Source: Altererythrobacter sp. (GTDB lineage: Bacteria > Pseudomonadota > Alphaproteobacteria > Sphingomonadales > Sphingomonadaceae). From it: a stretch of 37,584 nucleotides of DNA. Positions 33,820-37,584 of this stretch are shown piece by piece; the first letter of the stretch is position 1; every line of letters begins with the position of its first letter. A program made the translations under genes and the position numbers. The DNA lies in the NCBI GenBank assembly GCA_023260985.1, contig JALRKY010000021.1, positions 1-37,584 of the forward strand. The letters are read 5' to 3'. The notes under the pieces were generated by a model. It made no database searches. It was not told the DNA's origin and saw only the letters and a list, made by a program, of their open reading frames with translations.

Positions 33820-35244
33820 TTAGCCAGCCACTTTCATGAAACCAAGGTCTAATGAGGCAAACCTGCCGATGTTCGGGGCGATTGAGGGCATTTCGGAGAT
33901 TGAAACTCCAAACCAACGTGCGAGAGTAGCCGAGTATTGATCAACCGCAATGTCAGGCAAAAGCCTGCCTTGCCCGACCTGATCTTCTGAATCTACTGAA
34001 ACATGTGGCGCACGACCGTAAAATCGCCCTCCTCTTACATCGCCCCCCAAGATGAAATGATGACTTCCCCATCCGTGGTCTGACCCATTCCCATTTGACG
34101 CAAAAGTACGGCCAAAATCAGACGCGGTAAATGTTGTGACTTGCTCCGGAATGCCGATTTCGACTGTTGCACGGTAAAGGGCGTCCAACGCTTCATCCAC
34201 TTTACCCAGAAGCCCTTCGTGTTGGCCGATTAGACCATCATGGGTGTCAAAACCCCCCATACCAACCATGAAAACTTGCCTAGTTACGCCCAGCCGATTT
34301 CGGACCGAGATAAGTCTCGCTACTACCTCCAATTGCGCAGCCAAATAATTATCTCTAGGAAAATTAGTTGACAAATTCGATGAATTCAAAGCATTGTTCA
34401 CAAAATTACCGTACTCGATCGAGCGTGCATTAATATATGCATAATCTGCCTTCAAATAATGCCCAGATCCCGAACGCAATACACTATCCAAGGCATCAAC
34501 AGACCTTTGAGGCAGAAATCCCGGATTACCACTAATAGCTCCAATTAGTGTGGCTCCGTGAGGCGCCACTTGGTAAGGAACAGCGTCATGGCCGCTCAAG
34601 AATACTGCATTCCCAAAAGCATTAATCGCAGTGAACATAGAATTCGTGTTCGACGATAACGCCAAATCACTCATTCTTCCGCCCCACCCACTTGGGGCCC
34701 CTTCGGTTTGCGAACTTTGCCATACCGACTGTTGATCATTGTGAGAAAACAACTTGGGTGGCAAAGGAACAGTGTTGCGTTCATATTGGGATAAGGATGT
34801 CGGCACAATTAACGGGCCGACATTTAATAAAGGGGCTAAATTTCCTTCATCGAACCTCTGTTTCAGACGAGGCATAGTTGGAGCCAAGGCAAAAATTTGA
34901 TTGTCAGTCAGCACTTGATCATTGCGAGGAGTGAGAACGGTCTGCGCCAAAGATCCCCTAGGCAAGGCAATACCCCCACCACCCTCGCCGTCCCCTCCCC
35001 TAATGCCAGCATAGCGAGCGTAATTCTCTCTATCGTAGGGAATTAGTGTGTTGTTATGGTCGTTACCGCCATACAAAAAGAGACAAATGAGCGCCTTGTA
35101 ATCTCCATTTGTAGAAAAGGCTGCCGCTTCTCCAATGCCCGCCAAGCCAAGGGCATACGATGACGCAGCCCCCATCACGGCCAATTGGCTCGAGCGGCGG
35201 ACAAAAGCTCGGCGTGACAGTTCTGGGCCGTTCCCAATGAACAT
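33820..35244 (-). CDS. DUF1501 family secreted protein
   Basis: A 474-residue protein of the DUF1501 family, related to the alkaline phosphatase/sulfatase fold. The N-terminus has a Tat-type signal (S10-R11-R12-A13-F14-V15, then a hydrophobic run ending in EAAAFS), so it is probably exported folded. Internal family features include FLYGGNDHNNTLIPYD near 56, GMGGFDTHDGLIGQHEGLL near 328 and ASDFGRTFASNGNGSDHGWGSH near 373. It follows the DUF1800 gene by 9 bp, the usual partner arrangement. GC is well below that of the flanking genes. No biochemical function is established for the family. Confidence 0.92.
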   Translation of the reverse strand: MFIGNGPELSRRAFVRRSSQLAVMGAASSYALGLAGIGEAAAFSTNGDYKALICLFLYGGNDHNNTLIPYDRENYARYAGIRGGDGEGGGGIALPRGSLAQTVLTPRNDQVLTDNQIFALAPTMPRLKQRFDEGNLAPLLNVGPLIVPTSLSQYERNTVPLPPKLFSHNDQQSVWQSSQTEGAPSGWGGRMSDLALSSNTNSMFTAINAFGNAVFLSGHDAVPYQVAPHGATLIGAISGNPGFLPQRSVDALDSVLRSGSGHYLKADYAYINARSIEYGNFVNNALNSSNLSTNFPRDNYLAAQLEVVARLISVRNRLGVTRQVFMVGMGGFDTHDGLIGQHEGLLGKVDEALDALYRATVEIGIPEQVTTFTASDFGRTFASNGNGSDHGWGSHHFILGGDVRGGRFYGRAPHVSVDSEDQVGQGRLLPDIAVDQYSATLARWFGVSISEMPSIAPNIGRFASLDLGFMKVAG

Positions 35245-35253
35245 AGGACATTC

Positions 35254-37080
35254 CTATCTCTGTATCAAATAATCAGTGGAGGCCATGACAAGTAATACGG
35301 CAGTACGGACCTTTGTTAGCCGCTGATTTTGATTACTTGTTTCCGAAATGGGCTGATCGTCTAGCGCACTAACGATGGTGCTACGGATTTGATCAGTCAG
35401 TTGATTTGCTGTTAGCAACAAGTCCAAGTGCTCGAGCAATTTTGAGCTATTGGCAGCCAAATCCATCTCATTCGAAAAGTCGAGATCAATATCCTCAAAG
35501 GGCCAGAACTCGGCTTGGACAGCCGAATGCATAAAATTTACGTAGCCAGCGACGGAGGTTTCATTCACGATTTGAAATTCTGGGGCAAGCAAGCCTTGCT
35601 CTGCGGTCTGTGATCCAGCCCTGAAATAGCTAGGTCGGAAGAAATTAAATACGGACGGCGCTCGCAAAGGCGCTTGCCCTAGGCCCCACGATGGGTTTGA
35701 GAAGTCCCCCAAAGCCCAATTTCCGCTTACTGATCGAATGCCGAAAGTACGTCCAAGTTGCGCGAACCGCAGCATCGGTTCGCGCAACTTGCCAAAAGTG
35801 GGATCTTCCAATCCCCTCGAAGAGAGGGCTTCTTCATCGAGAAAAATTGCTTTGAAAACAGCCCTTAGATCTCCTCTAACCCCTTTACCATTATTATCAA
35901 AGACCGCTGCAACCCGCTTGACATAGGCCGGCGAGGGATTGCTAGTTACCAAACGTTGGATCATTTGCCGGCCAAAGAAGGGGCCAACATTAGGATGAGC
36001 CACCAAGTGATTTAGAGCCATCGCCAAAGTATCGACAGCGTTTGTGCCTGCCGGAATGGACAAGCCCAGAAAAGTTTTTTCTTCGCGAGAATGGAACGCG
36101 TCGCCAGTCAAGTTGCCTGGCTTCCATCGCCACCGCGAAACATCAGAAGTCATTGGGTTACGGACGTAATCAGGCTCCGCCAATCGGTAACCTTCTGGGA
36201 TGGCTGTCGTAGAAATGCCTGTGAAATCGAACTCGTAGCCAGTAAAAACTTTGGCGATCCCGGTTACGTCGGCATTTTTGTAAGTTTCAATTGGCTTGCC
36301 GTTTTCGAGCTTCAATGTCCCGTCTTGGTTCAATTCAAACAGCCCTATGGACATCAATTGCATTATCTCACGCCCATAATTTTCATCTGGGACCCTACCA
36401 CTGGCGAGATCTGCTTTTTGGTTACCGCGGGTATTGAGAAATACCCCCATCGCTGGGTTGAGTGTTATTTCTTCAATTAGCTCTCTAAATGACCCGAATG
36501 CATTACGATTCAGTAGGTCCCAATATTCGCCAATCGCATGTGAAATCCATTCTACGGCTAATCCATTAATAGAGACTACGAAAAATTCAGATAATGCAAG
36601 GGCACATCTCTTGCGAATACTATTTTCGCCTGATAGAAGCTGTGACCATATCATATAGTCAGCGATACGATCATCATTGTAGTATCTATTTTGATCTATG
36701 ATGTCATAGCCACGAGCCGAAAAAAATTGTCGGGCGCTTTGGCTGCTTGGCTGATCCATTTGAGAATCGAGCCAAGGCTCATAGCCGGACCTTTTTAATT
36801 GATCGATTGCTCCGGTTGACGCTGCGAAGGATGTGCGAAGTAAAAACCGAGCCGCTTCTGCATTGGTAATCGAATCTACGGGCCCTCCTGAAAGGGCCGA
36901 GTTGGCCGTTGGCCCGTCGCTGCCGCCACAAGCACTGGTTACGAGGGTGAGTGAGCCAGCCAAAGCCCTCGACTGGGATCCGTTGAATAGTCGAGGCCCT
37001 TCCTCCAGGGATTGCAAAGTTTCTTCTGCCGTCGGCGCCTGGCAGTTATCCGTTTTTGTGTCAGACATTTTTTTGATCAA
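35254..37080 (-). CDS. DUF1800 family protein
   Basis: A 608-residue protein of the DUF1800 family, whose function is unknown and which usually sits beside DUF1501. Family features include RFLLRTSFAAS near residue 78, GREIMQLMSIGLFELNQDG near 240, VFTGYEF near 280 and LVAHPNVGPFFGRQMIQRLVTSNPSPAYV near 355 (in two pieces). The N-terminus has a short hydrophobic run ending LVTSACGG at C51, a degenerate lipobox, and the leader before it is long. The start may be M1 or M5. Coding GC is about 45-50%, clearly lower than the rest of the window, with codon use to match. Confidence 0.9.
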   Translation of the reverse strand: MIKKMSDTKTDNCQAPTAEETLQSLEEGPRLFNGSQSRALAGSLTLVTSACGGSDGPTANSALSGGPVDSITNAEAARFLLRTSFAASTGAIDQLKRSGYEPWLDSQMDQPSSQSARQFFSARGYDIIDQNRYYNDDRIADYMIWSQLLSGENSIRKRCALALSEFFVVSINGLAVEWISHAIGEYWDLLNRNAFGSFRELIEEITLNPAMGVFLNTRGNQKADLASGRVPDENYGREIMQLMSIGLFELNQDGTLKLENGKPIETYKNADVTGIAKVFTGYEFDFTGISTTAIPEGYRLAEPDYVRNPMTSDVSRWRWKPGNLTGDAFHSREEKTFLGLSIPAGTNAVDTLAMALNHLVAHPNVGPFFGRQMIQRLVTSNPSPAYVKRVAAVFDNNGKGVRGDLRAVFKAIFLDEEALSSRGLEDPTFGKLREPMLRFAQLGRTFGIRSVSGNWALGDFSNPSWGLGQAPLRAPSVFNFFRPSYFRAGSQTAEQGLLAPEFQIVNETSVAGYVNFMHSAVQAEFWPFEDIDLDFSNEMDLAANSSKLLEHLDLLLTANQLTDQIRSTIVSALDDQPISETSNQNQRLTKVRTAVLLVMASTDYLIQR

Positions 37081-37406
37081 TCCTCTCGAAGAGAGAAGGG
37101 ACTACCAATGTTAGTTGTCTTAGCTTGCTAAAGAACTTCGAATAGATTTCGCTGCTAGACAAGTGCCTGAGAATTTCTTCTGGGGGAAATTATAGCTTCG
37201 ATATCAGCTATAGAGCGCGATCTGTGACCTTCTCGCCGGAACTCTAACTTTACCGGTGGGGGTGGCCTTGGTGAGAATATAATGGGGGTGGGGGGTCTTG
37301 TTGCGCGAAGTGGACGGTGGCTGGGTACCGCCGTTCTTAAGGTGGGTAGAGAGGCGGGTAAAAATATTTTCGTCCCGTAAGTCATTGTTTTAATGAGATG
37401 GGTGGC
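37081..37406. other. Gene-free region upstream of the DUF1800 gene
   Basis: This 326-bp stretch has no gene I can support. It contains a short hairpin CTCTC-GAA-GAGAG (37083-37095) just upstream of the DUF1800 start and a TATAAT on the minus strand (37194-37189) without a convincing -35. A G-rich run around 37255-37298 is also present. The promoter of the DUF1800/DUF1501 pair should be here. Confidence 0.5.
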
Positions 37407-37470
37407 GGTGCTGCCAGTCGGACGACAACTCGTCTCCGATTGGCGGAGCTCCGCCTTTGCGCAGGCGGGA
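37407..37470. mobile_element. Presumed end of an IS6-like insertion sequence (non-coding tip)
   Basis: GC content and composition change near 37400. GGTGCTGCCAGTCGG at 37407 is in the position expected for a terminal inverted repeat (GG..CTG opening as in IS6-type ends), about 64 bp beyond the transposase stop. The other end lies outside the window, so neither the repeat nor a target duplication can be checked here. Confidence 0.4.
37442..37455. repeat. 14-bp palindrome beside the transposase gene
   Basis: GGCGGAGCTCCGCC is a perfect palindrome lying 15 bp past the transposase stop codon. It is within the presumed insertion-sequence end and may form a small hairpin. Confidence 0.5.
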
Positions 37471-37584
37471 TCAGGCCATAAGGCTCTGCCACTCGGCCAG
37501 CGCGGCCGAGCGGCGTTCTTTGTAAGTCTGTCGATCTACGAGATGACGTTCCTGGTTGAAGTGATTGTGCACGTTGGCGTGGAC
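37471..37584 (-). CDS. IS6 family-like transposase, C-terminal fragment cut by window edge
   Basis: The minus strand is open from the window end to TGA at 37471 and reads VHANVHNHFNQERHLVDRQ followed by TYKERRSAALAEWQSLMA. This is the C-terminal tail I know from IS6-type DDE transposases of alphaproteobacteria, where the NHFN-x-ERHLV segment follows the catalytic domain. Only 37 residues are visible, so the DDE residues are outside the window. Its GC is higher than that of the adjacent DUF1501/DUF1800 pair. Confidence 0.75.
   Translation of the reverse strand, partial: VHANVHNHFNQERHLVDRQTYKERRSAALAEWQSLMA

Noticed and set aside
37250..37300. Possible G-quadruplex in the G-rich run (GGTGGGGGTGG and GGGGGTGGGGGG)
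   Set aside because: Only three runs of three or more G are present within the usual loop limits, and one loop would be about 21 bases, so a standard quadruplex is not supported.
37155..37385. 76-codon minus-strand frame rich in Pro and Arg
   Set aside because: It has no ribosome binding site, no recognisable pattern, and arises from the G-rich run on the opposite strand.

Overview
The window looks like a chromosomal segment of an alphaproteobacterium, most likely Sphingomonadales near Erythrobacteraceae. This rests on the rpmH-rnpA-yidD-yidC-engB gene order, high GC outside one island, and the recognisable style of the proteins; it is inference, not a database match. No rRNA, tRNA or CRISPR array was found.

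Layout. (1) 47-3782, minus strand: a small Cys-containing hypothetical gene, then the housekeeping run rpmH, rnpA, yidD, yidC, engB. (2) 4000-4518: a broken comM-like (magnesium-chelatase family) gene with an internal deletion, a premature stop and loss of everything from the P-loop onward. (3) 4638-6337: an Lrp/AsnC regulator divergent from alanine dehydrogenase, with two dyad sequences between them. (4) 6386-25383: a roughly 19-kb polyamine catabolism locus. An omega-amino acid:pyruvate transaminase faces leftward. Rightward run an outer-membrane TorF-like protein, a PuuA-like glutamine synthetase homologue, PuuB-like oxidase, an unusual class III aminotransferase and a second glutamine synthetase homologue. 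A convergent LysR regulator follows, then potF-potH-potI-potG, gamma-aminobutyraldehyde dehydrogenase, puuD, spuC-like transaminase, gabD and agmatinase. Together these could import polyamines, convert agmatine to putrescine, degrade putrescine by both the gamma-glutamylation and the direct transaminase routes, and deliver GABA carbon to succinate. A 15-bp dyad with LysR-type T-N11-A geometry occurs in both divergent promoter regions of this locus and probably ties it into one regulon.

(5) 25536-27736, minus strand: a persulfide-response operon with a BigR/SqrR-like ArsR repressor that keeps two cysteines, an ETHE1/Blh-like persulfide dioxygenase and two YeeE/YedE-type membrane proteins. A clear 20-bp inverted repeat sits just upstream of the repressor gene. 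(6) 27827-33287: a serine hydrolase, an acyl-CoA synthetase and a pair of acyl-CoA dehydrogenases that look like complementary subunits. (7) 33820-37080: a DUF1501/DUF1800 gene pair in DNA of clearly lower GC, bordered by gene-poor DNA and, at the right edge of the window, by the 3' end of an IS6-like transposase gene. This looks like acquired DNA.

The least ordinary features are the architecture and shared operator of the polyamine locus, the low-GC DUF1501/DUF1800 island beside an insertion sequence, and the comM remnant. I found no convincing wholly new defence or mobile system.
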